The notes: generated from the letters alone by a model not told the origin. Positions 40,832 to 50,198 are shown, numbered from the stretch's first letter. The stretch is 64,000 nt of DNA from Streptosporangium carneum (GCF_027922005.1 NZ_BSEV01000016.1:1-64000); one strand, 5' to 3'. Program-made: numbers and translations.

Positions 40832-41692
40832 GTGGAGGTTTTGGAGCCGGAGGTGTGGCAGGCTCGGACGGAGGCTCACCGGCGACGGGTCGAGGCGTGG
40901 ACGGCGCCACACCTGGCGCGCAGGGCGCGGGGTGAGAGCCACCCCATCGAGGACTTCCTGTTCACCTACTACGGGCACCCGCCGGCGCGGCTGCGGCAGT
41001 GGCATCCGGGCGCCGGAGTGGTGCTCAAGGGGGCACGCGACTTCGGCCGCCTCTACCTCGACACCCCCGAGGGAGCCACGCTCGACACCGCGGCGCTGAT
41101 GGACAGGCGCAGGTCCTCCGTCGAGTGGATCGCGCGGCTGCTGGCGGCCACCGCGGCGCGGCCGGCGTATCTCGGCTGCTTCGGCCTGCACGAGTGGGCG
41201 ATGGTCTACAAGGCCGCGGAGGTACGGCACGGCGCCTGGCCGCTACGGCTCAGCGGGGAGGAGATCGCGGAGGTCGTGGAGCAGCGAGGCGTGCGGTGCG
41301 GTCATTTCGACGCCTTCCGCTTCTTCACCCCCGAGGCTCGCCCGCTCAACGCCCTGCAGCCGACGCGGCAGCGGCAGCAGGAGCTGGAGCAGCCGGGCTG
41401 CCTGCACGCCAACATGGACCTGTACAAGTGGGCGTACAAACTGTCGCCGCTGGTGGGCAGTGAGCTGGTCGCCGACTGCTTCATGCTGGCCCGTGACGTC
41501 CGCGCCGTGGACATGCGGGCCAGCCCGTACGACCTGAGCTCGCTCGGCCACCGGGCGATTCGGATCGAGACGCCCGAGGGACGGGCCGAGTACGCCGCCG
41601 AGCAGCGGGGATTCGCCGAGCGGGCACGGCCACAGCGGCAACGCCTGCTCGACGCCTGCGAACGACTGCTCGCCGACACCCCCTGCTCCTGA
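40832..41692 (+). CDS. Conserved actinobacterial protein annotated as 3-methyladenine DNA glycosylase-like
   Basis: 286 aa from the GTG at 40832, where this group normally begins (EVLEPEVWQARTEAHRRRV). The Cys/His residues in LGCFGLHEWAMVY near 112 and CLHANMDLYKW near 190 are striking. Homologues in actinobacteria carry a DNA glycosylase label, but I see no helix-hairpin-helix motif that would prove it. Start is 35 bp after the previous stop, so it may be cotranscribed with the ADP-ribosylglycohydrolase gene. Function is uncertain. Confidence 0.75.
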   Translation: MEVLEPEVWQARTEAHRRRVEAWTAPHLARRARGESHPIEDFLFTYYGHPPARLRQWHPGAGVVLKGARDFGRLYLDTPEGATLDTAALMDRRRSSVEWIARLLAATAARPAYLGCFGLHEWAMVYKAAEVRHGAWPLRLSGEEIAEVVEQRGVRCGHFDAFRFFTPEARPLNALQPTRQRQQELEQPGCLHANMDLYKWAYKLSPLVGSELVADCFMLARDVRAVDMRASPYDLSSLGHRAIRIETPEGRAEYAAEQRGFAERARPQRQRLLDACERLLADTPCS

Positions 41693-41700
41693 TCCAGGGG

Positions 41701-41737
41701 GACCGGGACCCAACGCCCGCGCGGCTCCGTCCCGGTC
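41701..41737 (+). terminator. Stem-loop terminator
   Basis: GACCGGGAC (41701-41709) pairs with GTCCCGGTC (41729-41737) directly after the stop of the upstream gene. Confidence 0.6.
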
Positions 41738-41960
41738 ACGCGCGGGCAAGGGCCGCTTGCGGGTCAGGTGTTCGATACGGCGTCCGTCGGGTGAATCTCT
41801 ACTTGCCGACGTTCCCGAAGGGCTCACCCGCAGGCTTCCGTGCTCACCACGATCCGGGGCCAGGCCGGAGAGCGGTGTTTCCATTGCATACACCCCCGAA
41901 ACCGGGGAACCTGTCGTACGCACCCGGCCCGCCCGCCCTACCGACACGAGGACGACTGAC

Positions 41961-42782
41961 GTGCGGCTCAGCCTCGCCACAGAACCCGCCCACCACCACC
42001 GGCCCAACGAGGACTTCGTCGGGGTCGCCTCCGACGCGGTGGTCCTCCTGGACGGGGCGGGAATCCCGGCAGGCATGGAGTCGGGCTGCTCACACGGGGT
42101 GGCCTGGTACGCCAGGACCCTCGGCTCGACCCTGCTGACCACGGTGACCCAGAGCGCCGCCCCCCTGGCCGAGCTCCTCGCCGAATCGATCAAGGCCGTC
42201 GCCTCGCTGCACGACTTCACCTGTGACCTGTCCCACGCCGGATCGCCCTCGGCCACGGTCGCGATGCTGCGCCGTTCCGGCGGCGGACTGGAGTGGCTGG
42301 TGCTGGCCGACTCGGTGATCGTCCTCGACACCGGCACGGCGGAGCCGACCGTGGTCTGCGACGATCGGCTGGAGCGGATCGGAGCGCGCCACCGGGCAGA
42401 GGTGGACGGCCTGAGAAGCGGGAGCGCGGAACACGCCGAGGCGCTTCGCCGCTACATCGGGATCATGCGCGGCCACCGCAACCGCGACGGCGGCTTCTGG
42501 GTCGCCAGCGTCGACCCCCTCGCGGCCGAACACGCCCTCACCGGAAGCCTCCCGTCCGACCAGGTGCGAGCCGCCGCGCTGCTCAGCGACGGAGCCTCCC
42601 GGCTCGTCGACCTCTTCGGCCTGGCCACCTGGCGTCAGCTTCTCGACCTGCTTGAGGAGAGCGGCCCCGAGGGGCTGATCAGCCGTGTCCGTGAGGCCGA
42701 ACACGGAGACCCGGACGGTTCGCGCTGGCCGAGAGGCAAGGCACTCGACGACGCCACCGCCGCGCTCTGGAGATTCTCCTAG
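41961..42782 (+). CDS. PP2C-like protein phosphatase family protein
   Basis: 273 aa from the GTG at 41961 (GAGGA about 8 nt upstream). The N-terminal stretch RPNEDFVGVASDAVVLLDGAG resembles the first metal-binding Asp motif of PP2C phosphatases, and AALLSDGASRLVDLFG near 205 resembles the DGxxD motif. The match is loose: the second Asp of DGASRLVD is shifted. It may be a divergent phosphatase of the Stp1 type or an inactive relative. No kinase gene is adjacent. Confidence 0.65.
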   Translation: MRLSLATEPAHHHRPNEDFVGVASDAVVLLDGAGIPAGMESGCSHGVAWYARTLGSTLLTTVTQSAAPLAELLAESIKAVASLHDFTCDLSHAGSPSATVAMLRRSGGGLEWLVLADSVIVLDTGTAEPTVVCDDRLERIGARHRAEVDGLRSGSAEHAEALRRYIGIMRGHRNRDGGFWVASVDPLAAEHALTGSLPSDQVRAAALLSDGASRLVDLFGLATWRQLLDLLEESGPEGLISRVREAEHGDPDGSRWPRGKALDDATAALWRFS

Positions 42783-43120
42783 GACACCTCGTCCTCCCCG
42801 AGCCGGAGTGAGGAAGCCAGGCACATCGAGCTCGTCCTCGGCGTCGACCGGGCAACAGACTCACCCCCGCGGCGGCGACCGCCCGGCAGGCTCCGCGGGC
42901 GACCCTCGCCGAGGGGACGTGCACCGGCGAGGAGCGCCGCGAGATCGGCGGGCAGCGCGGCAGGACAACCTTCAAGATCGAGTAAGGCTTTTCGCCACGG
43001 GTTTGCTCGGAAGCCGGGAGAGGAATCGCTAGAACGTCAGTAGGTGATCCGCAACGAACCGCAGAGCGACTGCGACGGTGCCGGTGAGTGCCTCAGCCGT
43101 TCAGCCTCGGAGAGTTCGTG
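42783..43120. other. Intergenic stretch, no gene seen
   Basis: 338 bases between the PP2C-like gene and the nuclease-fold gene. I see no gene, tRNA or clear hairpin here. The end carries the GGAGAG ribosome site of the next gene. Confidence 0.5.
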
Positions 43121-43978
43121 ATGGTCAATCTTGGTTTCGTCGGGCCCAGCCGGCCCGCCAACGACTACCGGCTGCTCAAGGTCACCGACGGTGACACTCC
43201 GAATATCGCGATGGCGATCCGGATGGTGTCCATCGACACCCCGGAAAGCAAGTACGGCGGCCGCGCGGCCACCGCCCAGGCCACGCTGGAGCGCGCCAAG
43301 GCCCGACTGCTGGACGGCACCTACGACGCGCTTCCTCAGGACCTGCGCGACTATCTGGTCGCCCGGATCACCCCGGACGCCGCGCAGCGGCACCTGGCCG
43401 CGGGCCAGGCCGCCGCCCAGGAGCACGAGGACATGGTGAACATCCGGCTGGCCGACCCGAACGGCCGCCGGCGCAAACTGGCCGTGATCGCCACCGGAGA
43501 ACTGGTGGAGGACAAAGGCCGGCTGCTGGCCTACACCGCGCCGTGGTTCTCCGGCTCGGCCTCCGATCCGCTGCCACCGCGAAACGACCCGCAGCGGCGC
43601 ACCTTCAACCTGGACATGATCGCCTCCGGGTGGGCGGCGACCTTCGTCATCTACCCTTCCATCCCGTCAGCCTCCGATCTGAACCTGTTGCTCAGAGAGG
43701 CCAGGGCGGCCTGGAGGGAGAAGCGCGGCGCGTGGGCGCGGTTCGGCGAGGACCTGCTGCTGGGGTACGAGTACCGGGCCTGCATCAAGCTCGGCGCCAA
43801 AAACCTGGACGACGGCCCGGCTGCGGCGATCGGGCAGGCCTACCAGCGGGTGTGCGTCGATCTGCGGACCAAGGACGAGGTCGGCCTGTACGGCTACCAC
43901 CGGGTGCCGCCGCCGCAGCGGCTGTGGATCTGGGAGGAGGACCTGGTGCAGGCCCGCAAAGACCTGTCGATCACCTAG
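43121..43978 (+). CDS. Staphylococcal nuclease-fold (thermonuclease homologue) protein
   Basis: 285 aa from the ATG at 43121 (GGAGAG 6 nt upstream). The SNase-like entry strand is clear: KVTDGDTPNIAMAIRMVSIDTPES near residue 22-45 contains the DGDT and RMVSIDTPE motifs. The middle has LLAYTAP near 135, and SGWAATFVIYP near 165 matches the GxA region after the active site. There is an insert of about 75 residues between these parts, longer than in the standard enzyme, and no signal peptide. Catalytic Arg/Glu residues could not all be placed, so activity is uncertain. Confidence 0.7.
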   Translation: MVNLGFVGPSRPANDYRLLKVTDGDTPNIAMAIRMVSIDTPESKYGGRAATAQATLERAKARLLDGTYDALPQDLRDYLVARITPDAAQRHLAAGQAAAQEHEDMVNIRLADPNGRRRKLAVIATGELVEDKGRLLAYTAPWFSGSASDPLPPRNDPQRRTFNLDMIASGWAATFVIYPSIPSASDLNLLLREARAAWREKRGAWARFGEDLLLGYEYRACIKLGAKNLDDGPAAAIGQAYQRVCVDLRTKDEVGLYGYHRVPPPQRLWIWEEDLVQARKDLSIT

Positions 43979-44133
43979 CGGGCAGCGGGCGGGGCGGCGG
44001 CTCTGTGCGCCGTGGGCGGGCAGGCGGGGAGCCGGGGCAATGCTCCGCCGGTGACCGAGAAGGTCGACATGCGGCGACGGCCACTGGAGAGAGCCCGGGG
44101 TTCCACGTCGCTGGAGGACGGCAAGGCGCTCTG

Positions 44134-44266
44134 GTGTTCAGGCTCAGCGAAACGGCCACCAGAAGCGGACCATGCAGCCGAAATATGGGGAAATGCGATC
44201 TCCTCGCCTTCGCCGACAGGTGATCGTCTGGGGTTGCCCTTGCTCCCGGCCCGTGAGGAAACACCT
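44134..44266 (+). promoter_or_regulatory. Duplicated upstream region of a secreted-protein gene
   Basis: This block closely resembles 57057-57188: GTTCAGG, then GCGAAAC, a shared core CGGACCATGC-GCCGAAATATG-AAATGCGA, CGCC-TCGCCGA and the ribosome site region CCGTGAGGA. In both places it directly precedes a signal-peptide gene. I read it as a shared promoter and leader. Confidence 0.55.
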
Positions 44267-44734
44267 GTGAGAATCCGTCGACTGTCCGCCGCGGCCATAC
44301 TCGCGGTGGCGCTGGGCGTCACCACCCTGGCCGGCGCCACTCCCGCCTCCGCGGCCACCGGGTCATGGACCGTGAACCGAACCCACTACACGATCTACTT
44401 CGACGGCGGCTACGCCACCACGCTCTTCAGCAAGCAGACGAGCACGCTGCCGAACAACGGGCAGATCACCAGCACGACCGTGCAGGTCACTCCCTACCCC
44501 AACGGCAGGACGTCCGAGACGGTCAACATCTGCTACCAGCAGCTGTACAGCACCACCGACTACCGGTGCACGGGTCTTCTCTCCATCACCGGCGGCACGA
44601 CGATCTCGGTACCGGACTTCAACGGCCTGGACCCCAAGGGAACGGTCACCGTCCGGCACACCCTGTACGGCGGCACATACCCCGCGACCGCTCTTGGAGC
44701 CCAGGACACCGTCACGGTGAACTACCAGTACTAG
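44267..44734 (+). CDS. Secreted protein of unknown function
   Basis: 155 aa from the GTG at 44267 (GAGGA 8 nt upstream). A classical signal peptide (RIRRLS then a hydrophobic run and ATPASA-A cleavage near residue 30) precedes a Thr/Tyr-rich mature part with two Cys (ICYQQ and YRCTG) that could form one disulfide. I do not recognise the family. The start of the signal peptide and the upstream region are nearly duplicated at 57.1-57.2 kb. Confidence 0.8.
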   Translation: MRIRRLSAAAILAVALGVTTLAGATPASAATGSWTVNRTHYTIYFDGGYATTLFSKQTSTLPNNGQITSTTVQVTPYPNGRTSETVNICYQQLYSTTDYRCTGLLSITGGTTISVPDFNGLDPKGTVTVRHTLYGGTYPATALGAQDTVTVNYQY

Positions 44735-44993
44735 CCCCGAGCACGGTGACCGCCCCGCCGTCCACCGGGGCGTCCGCGGTGTCTGGCCGGGGTTCCGACC
44801 GGGTTGCGTCCACGGAGGTGGTGTGGCGTCAGGCGAGGGGCCCCGGCCCTCGGGGAGAAAAGGGAGGCTTTTGGGCTAGGTGGGCCATCGGCCGTGTGCC
44901 CTCGCCGACCCGGCCCCGTCCCTGATCGAGGATCGGTCAAGAGGGACCGCTTCCTCGGCAGGTCGTGTCAGTGGGCTCTGCCATGATCGCTGC

Positions 44994-45584
44994 ATGATCA
45001 CACCCCCGGACGACTACGCCTGGTTCACCGACTCCGGCCTCGCGGAGGCCTACAGCTTCATCTTCGTCCGCGGGCTCACGCCCGAGCAGCTCGTAGCCCG
45101 GATGGGTGGCCGAGCGGAAGACTTCTCCTGGACGACGTTCGGTGAGTCGATCGGTGCCGGCGCCCACTACGACTACAGGACCGAGTTCGTCGCGGTCACG
45201 GCCGTCGGCGACTGGGCGTTCGTCGTGCAGTACAACAGTTGGCTCGGCGCCGACGACAAGTTCACCGTGCCGCTGTCGGCGGGCACCCGCCTGGTCTCCC
45301 TCTACCGCCTCGACATCAAGGGCCTGGAGGACTTCCGCTGGGTGGAGGACGAGGAGATCCGGTTCGGTTTCTGGGCCCAGGACGGCTACTCCGAGGAGGT
45401 TCCCGACGAACTCGTGGAGACCATGAAGCAGATCGATCACGACTACGGGGACGATCATGATCTCTACCGGGGGCCAGGGCTTGTCCTGATCGAGCGCCTC
45501 ACCGGAATCAAGCTCACCCCCCAGATCCTGGAGAAGTCCACCTACCTGTCCGGAGTCATCTCCAAGCCGCCGACAACCACGTAG
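44994..45584 (+). CDS. DUF6461-like hypothetical protein
   Basis: 196 aa from the ATG at 44994. Aromatic and acidic, with DYAWFTDSGLAEAYSFIFVRGLTPEQ at the start, a pattern seen in a widespread Streptomyces family of unknown function (DUF6461, from memory). There is no signal peptide, no membrane segment and no catalytic motif. Start and reading frame are secure; function is not known. It converges on the one-chain ABC exporter. Confidence 0.7.
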   Translation: MITPPDDYAWFTDSGLAEAYSFIFVRGLTPEQLVARMGGRAEDFSWTTFGESIGAGAHYDYRTEFVAVTAVGDWAFVVQYNSWLGADDKFTVPLSAGTRLVSLYRLDIKGLEDFRWVEDEEIRFGFWAQDGYSEEVPDELVETMKQIDHDYGDDHDLYRGPGLVLIERLTGIKLTPQILEKSTYLSGVISKPPTTT

Positions 45585-45718
45585 GCGTTCCGGTCGGGAT
45601 CGTACGATCTCCTGCGCCTCTGCCGTCCAGGGCTCGTCCGGACGCTTCCCACTCGCAGGGGGCGTCGGCGGTCGCGGTGCGATCTTCACCCCGGCACGCG
45701 GGTTCCGTCACCTCCGGC

Positions 45719-47521
45719 TCACTCGCGCCCGCCGACCGTGTGGCGGCGGAACTGGTGGACGCCGAGCCCCAGGCAGGCCGCGGCGAAGGCCGTCAGAGCC
45801 GCGAGATGCCCCGCCAGTCCGGGCCGCCACCCCTCGATCACCAGGATGCGCATCGACTCGATCGCGTAGGTCAGCGGGTTGGCCCGGGCCAGCGCCCCCA
45901 TCCACGTCGGCATGGCGGGCACCGGCACGAACGCGTTGCTCATGAACAGGATCGGCAGGCTCACGAAGCCGGTGACCGCGAAGAAGGTCGTGTGGCCGGG
46001 CACCCGGCAGGCCAAGGCCAGGAAGAGGGCGGTGAGGGCGGTGGTCAGCAGGCCCGCGACGAGCAGGACCAGCAGGCTTCCCGGCACGGCGGTCGCCACG
46101 CGAACCCCCAGGATCGCCGACACGACCAGGATGGCCAGCGCCTGGAGCGCGCCGAGGGCCATCTGGAAGATCAGCCTGCTGACGAGGAGGGAGGAGCGCC
46201 CGATCGGCATGCTCATCAGCTTGTTGAGGTAGCCCGTCTCCTTGTCCCACAGGAACGGCACCGCTCCGCTGATGCCGGTGCCGACGATCGTGAACGCGAT
46301 CACGCCGGGCAGCATGAAAGCGATGTAGTCGCCGGTGCCGACCACGCCGGGGTCGACGGCACGGGCTATCGCACCCCCCAGGAACACCAGCCAGATCACC
46401 GGCTGGATCAGGGTGAACGCCAGGTTCAGGCGCTCCCGCCCCAGTTGCAGCACCCAGCGCCGCAGGAGCGCGCCGATCTCCTGGAGGCGCAGCCGTAGCC
46501 CCGCGTGCGACGCGGGCGGCGCGGACCCGGCGGCCGTCCCCGCCCGGGGGGAGCGGGGAGCCGGGGACGGGGCAGGCGCGTCGGTGAGGTCCCGCAGGCC
46601 CCGCCCCGTGTGCAGGAGGAAGACGTCGTCGAGGGTCGGCCGGCTGACGCTCACGCCGTCCAGGACCACGCCGTGTCTCACGGTCGCGGCGATCACCTCC
46701 GGGAGCGCCGCCGCCGCGTCGTCCAGGTGGACGTGGAGCTCTCGCGGCCCGGCCACCGCGATGCGGCGGGCGGGCACCGCGCCCTCGACCGCGGCCCTGA
46801 CCTTGTCCGGTTCGGCGGCGGAGATCTGGACGACCTCGGTCCCGACGGTCCGCCTGAGCTCGGCGGGCGAACCGGTCACCACCTCCCTGCCGACGTCGAC
46901 GATCATGATTCGGTCGCACAGCCGGTCGGCCTCGTCGAGGTAGTTGGTCGCCAGGAGAACGGTGACCCCCTGGTCGCGCAGCCCGGCCATGTGCTCCCAG
47001 ATCCGGTGCCGGGACTGCACGTCCAGACCCAGCGTCGGTTCGTCGAGAATCAGCAGTTCGGGTACCTGGATGAGACCACAGGCCAGGTCGAGGCGTTTCT
47101 GCATGCCGCCGGAGTAGTCGGCCACGAACCGGTCGGCGTCCGGAAGGAGGCCGACGACGTCGAGCACCTCCTCGACGCGCTGGCCGCGCGACCTGCGGGG
47201 GACGTGGTTCAGGTCCGCCTCGATCTCCACGCTCTCGCGGCCGGTCAGGAGGTGCCGCACCCCCTTCTCCTGCGAGACGTAGCCGATCCGGCGGCGCACC
47301 TCGGCGGCCTGCCTGGAGACGTCCAGCCCGCAGACGAGGGCCCGTCCCCCGCTGGGAGCCAGCAGCGTGGTGAGCATGTGGATGGTGGTCGTCTTGCCCG
47401 CGCCGTTCGGTCCGAGCAGCCCGAAGATCTCACCGGCGGCGACGCGGAGGTTCAGGCCGTCCACCGCGCGCCGCCCGTGGAACACGCGGGTCAGCCCCTC
47501 GGTCTCGATAATCTGCCGCAT
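45719..47521 (-). CDS. Single-chain ABC exporter: ATPase fused to ABC-2 permease
   Basis: 600 aa from the ATG at 47521. Residues 1-310 are a DrrA-like ATPase (Walker A GPNGAGKTTT near 39, signature YSGGMQKRLDLA near 139, Walker B LLILDEPTLGLD near 159). A Pro/Ala-rich linker of about 35 residues (APAPSPAPRSPRA) joins it to an ABC-2 permease (350-600) with six hydrophobic segments and MLPGVIAFTIVGTGISG. Most DrrAB systems use two genes, so this fusion needs no partner. The substrate is unknown; the PhyH gene is divergent from it. Confidence 0.93.
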   Translation of the reverse strand: MRQIIETEGLTRVFHGRRAVDGLNLRVAAGEIFGLLGPNGAGKTTTIHMLTTLLAPSGGRALVCGLDVSRQAAEVRRRIGYVSQEKGVRHLLTGRESVEIEADLNHVPRRSRGQRVEEVLDVVGLLPDADRFVADYSGGMQKRLDLACGLIQVPELLILDEPTLGLDVQSRHRIWEHMAGLRDQGVTVLLATNYLDEADRLCDRIMIVDVGREVVTGSPAELRRTVGTEVVQISAAEPDKVRAAVEGAVPARRIAVAGPRELHVHLDDAAAALPEVIAATVRHGVVLDGVSVSRPTLDDVFLLHTGRGLRDLTDAPAPSPAPRSPRAGTAAGSAPPASHAGLRLRLQEIGALLRRWVLQLGRERLNLAFTLIQPVIWLVFLGGAIARAVDPGVVGTGDYIAFMLPGVIAFTIVGTGISGAVPFLWDKETGYLNKLMSMPIGRSSLLVSRLIFQMALGALQALAILVVSAILGVRVATAVPGSLLVLLVAGLLTTALTALFLALACRVPGHTTFFAVTGFVSLPILFMSNAFVPVPAMPTWMGALARANPLTYAIESMRILVIEGWRPGLAGHLAALTAFAAACLGLGVHQFRRHTVGGRE

Positions 47522-47757
47522 TCTTATCCAATTCCCTGGCCGGACGGTCCGCGTGGGTCGCGATGGCAATTCCGGTACGTCGCGAATTCGTATTTCATCC
47601 TGACAATGCCAATTACCCCGATGAACACGCGTCCGCGGCCTTCGCAATCCCCGCGGCATGGACGATATCCCACCTAGAATTTCGCTTCCGCTTTTCCGGC
47701 AGGGGTGTTACTTTGGTCACACTTTTCGCTTTCCCATCATCGAGAAGGCTTGCGAGC

Positions 47758-48648
47758 ATGGACGCTCAGCTCGAATCGCCGCTCTCCCGGCGCCTCGCCG
47801 AAGACGGTTTCTGTCGCATTCCGGGCGCCCTTGACGACCGGCTCGTCGGACGGCTCAGGGAGCTGGCCGCGCGGCGGCTGGCGACGGCGCGCGAGGAGCA
47901 TCTCCTGCGGTACGCCCACCACGGGAGCCTGCTCCCGCTGACCGTGGACGACGATCCGATGCCCGACGTCCTCACCTCGTCGGCGCTGCGGGACGCCTTC
48001 CGGCGGCTCGGCTTCACCGATCCGCGCTGGATCAGCGGGTACGTCATCGCCAAGCCGCCCGGTTCCCCCGGGCTCTGGTGGCACCAGGACTGGTGGGCGT
48101 GGGGGCACCCGCGCAGCTACGTCCCGCAGCCGACGCAGATCTTCTGCATGCTCTACCTGGAGCCCACGTCCCGGGAGAACGGCTGCCTGCGGGTGATACC
48201 GGGGACCCACCGCGCGCGTCACCGCCTGCACGACGTCCTGCTCGAACCGCACACCGCGGAGATCGAGGCCGAGGAGCCGGGCTCGGTGTGCCATCGCGCC
48301 GTCCCCGACGAGATCGACATCGAGGCCGAGCCCGGCGACCTGGTCATCGGGGACGTCCGCGTGATCCACGCCACGCACGCCAACACCACGAACTCGTGGC
48401 GGAACGCGGTCGACCTGCTGTTCACCCCCGACTTCTCCTCCCTCCCCGAAGAGTTCAAGGCGCACTACGTGCGGCAGATGTGCCTGCCGCCCGAGGGGTG
48501 GTGGGAGGATCCCGGGCACCCGCTGGCGGGCAGCCCGCTCAGCGGGATCCTCCCCGCCTATTCGGGCCGGGAAGCGGGGCCGGTCGAGTTCTGCCGACGC
48601 CCCCGATGGCCCGCCGACCCGGAGACCGCCCCCGTGCGGCCCAGCTGA
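47758..48648 (+). CDS. Phytanoyl-CoA dioxygenase family oxygenase
   Basis: 296 aa from the ATG at 47758. It is an Fe(II)/2-oxoglutarate enzyme: HQD in WWHQDWWAWGH near residue 102, distal His in VIHATHANTTNSWRN near 206, with the Arg that binds 2-oxoglutarate. The segment ENGCLRVIPGTHR near 143 is typical of PhyH. It lies 10 bp before cobT and probably shares its mRNA. Substrate unknown; it could be a tailoring enzyme, but the cobT link points elsewhere. Confidence 0.9.
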   Translation: MDAQLESPLSRRLAEDGFCRIPGALDDRLVGRLRELAARRLATAREEHLLRYAHHGSLLPLTVDDDPMPDVLTSSALRDAFRRLGFTDPRWISGYVIAKPPGSPGLWWHQDWWAWGHPRSYVPQPTQIFCMLYLEPTSRENGCLRVIPGTHRARHRLHDVLLEPHTAEIEAEEPGSVCHRAVPDEIDIEAEPGDLVIGDVRVIHATHANTTNSWRNAVDLLFTPDFSSLPEEFKAHYVRQMCLPPEGWWEDPGHPLAGSPLSGILPAYSGREAGPVEFCRRPRWPADPETAPVRPS

Positions 48649-48658
48649 GGAGAGACCC

Positions 48659-49732
48659 ATGAGCCTTCTTGAGGAGACGATCGCCGCCGTCCGGCCCCTT
48701 GACGAGTCCGCGGTCGCCGAGGCGCGCGACCGCCAGGACATCATGACCAAGCCCCGCGGCTCGCTCGGAGCCCTGGAGGACGTCTCGGTGCGGCTCGCCG
48801 GGCTCGCGGGGACGTGCCCGCCGGAGCTGCCGCAGCCGGCCGCGGTCGCGGTGTTCGCGGCCGACCACGGCGTGCACGCGCAGGGCGTGACACCGTGGCC
48901 TCAGGAGGTCACCGCCCAGATGGTGGCCAATTTCCTGGCAGGGGGCGCGGTCGTCAACGCGTTCGCCGCGCAGTTCGGCGCCCGGGTGGTCGTCGTGGAC
49001 GTCGGCGTGGCCGCCGACCTCAAACCGGGGCCGGGGCTGCTGTCGCGCAAGGTCGCGCCCGGCACCGCCGACCTGTCCCAAGGGCCGGCGATGACCCGGG
49101 AGCAGGCCAGACAGGTGGTCGAGACCGGCATCGAGGTGGCCCGCGAGCTCGCCGCCGACGGCGTCCGCTGCCTGGTCACCGGCGACATGGGGATCGCCAA
49201 CACCACGGCGTCCGCCGCGCTCGTCTCCGCCTTCACCGGTCGTGACCCGGCCGCCGTCACCGGCAGGGGAACCGGCGTCGACGACGCGACGCTGACCCGC
49301 AAGGTGGAGGTCGTCCGGCAGGCGCTCGCGCTCCACCGGCCCGATCCGGCCGACCCGTTGGGCGTGCTCGCCTCGGTCGGCGGCTTCGAGCACGGCGCGC
49401 TGGCCGGGTTCATCCTCGGCGGGGCGGCCCTGCGGCTGCCGGTCGTGCTCGACGGCGTCATCACCGGGGCCGCGGCGCTGGTCGCGGCGGCGCTCGCCCC
49501 CGCCGCGATCGAGGCGTGCGTCGCGGGTCACCGCTCGGTGGAGCCCGGACACACCGCCGCCCTCGACCATCTGGGCCTGCGTCCGCTGGTCGACCTGGGG
49601 CTGAGGCTCGGCGAGGGAACCGGCGCGCTGCTCGCCCTTCCCCTCGTCCAGGGCGCGGTGCGCGCGTTGCGGGACGTGGCGACCTTCGACTCCGCCGGGG
49701 TCACCGACAAGGACGCCGACGACCGGGGGTAG
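48659..49732 (+). CDS. cobT: Nicotinate-nucleotide-dimethylbenzimidazole phosphoribosyltransferase
   Basis: 357 aa, ATG start with GGAG in the 10-bp gap. Family motifs are intact: KPRGSLGALE near residue 31, AVFAADHGVHAQGVTPWPQEVTAQM near 63, GDMGIANTTASAAL near 178, GRGTGVDD and the catalytic EPGHTAALDHL near 300 (Glu). The enzyme makes alpha-ribazole phosphate for the lower ligand of cobalamin. No other cobalamin gene is near, and no B12 riboswitch was recognised upstream. Confidence 0.96.
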   Translation: MSLLEETIAAVRPLDESAVAEARDRQDIMTKPRGSLGALEDVSVRLAGLAGTCPPELPQPAAVAVFAADHGVHAQGVTPWPQEVTAQMVANFLAGGAVVNAFAAQFGARVVVVDVGVAADLKPGPGLLSRKVAPGTADLSQGPAMTREQARQVVETGIEVARELAADGVRCLVTGDMGIANTTASAALVSAFTGRDPAAVTGRGTGVDDATLTRKVEVVRQALALHRPDPADPLGVLASVGGFEHGALAGFILGGAALRLPVVLDGVITGAAALVAAALAPAAIEACVAGHRSVEPGHTAALDHLGLRPLVDLGLRLGEGTGALLALPLVQGAVRALRDVATFDSAGVTDKDADDRG

Positions 49733-49797
49733 GCGAGGCGGCCGGTCGTCCCGTTCATCCCGGCGACGGCCCCGATCGGCGACGGCGATTTCATGAC

Positions 49798-49834
49798 GTC
49801 CGATATTGAAATGATATTTCACTTTATTTCGGAC
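49798..49834. promoter_or_regulatory. Nested AT-rich palindrome, possible operator
   Basis: Outer arms GTCCGA (49798-49803) and TCGGAC (49829-49834) enclose an inner pair TGAAAT (49807-49812) and ATTTCA (49816-49821). It lies in a 462-bp gap with no gene before the methyltransferase, and is much AT-richer than its surroundings. It may bind a regulator or mark a promoter. Confidence 0.45.
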
Positions 49835-50150
49835 ATTGATCATAAGGGGGAAAAGAGGTCGGGGTTGTCCGTCGCCGTCACCGGCCTCTCCAGCAGCGGA
49901 GATTCGAGGCGGACGGTGAATCCGTGATCGGCATATCGCCGGTCATCCGTGGAAAAAGGCGTCCTCCGGCCGAGACAGTCGGCCGAAATACGGCGCGATC
50001 CGCTCCTGAGGTATTGTTCGCCGGTTATGCAGGCTGTACCTTCTGCCTAACCACGGGTGATTTCCGCGGTCCCTTACTCCGTTCCGGACCTCACGCGGCC
50101 GCCGCGCCACGGAGACGAACCGGAAAAGAACCAGGGGAAAGGAATCTGTT

Positions 50151-50198
50151 GTGGGCACGACTGCACACGAGGCGGATCGGCGGGCCGCGCCGAGATGA
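50151..50198 (+). CDS. Possible 15-codon leader ORF coupled to the methyltransferase
   Basis: A GTG at 50151 with a strong purine-rich site upstream (GGGGAAAGGA) opens 15 codons that end in TGA at 50196-50198. That stop overlaps the ATG of the methyltransferase (ATGA), which itself has no good ribosome site. The peptide (15 residues, Ala/Arg-rich) has no known match to me. Alternatively a frame error in the sequence hides a longer N-terminus of the methyltransferase. Confidence 0.35.
   Translation: MGTTAHEADRRAAPR

Noticed and set aside
48649-48658. Cobalamin riboswitch upstream of cobT
   Set aside because: Only 10 bp separate the PhyH stop from cobT, and no B12-box-like sequence was recognised before the PhyH gene.
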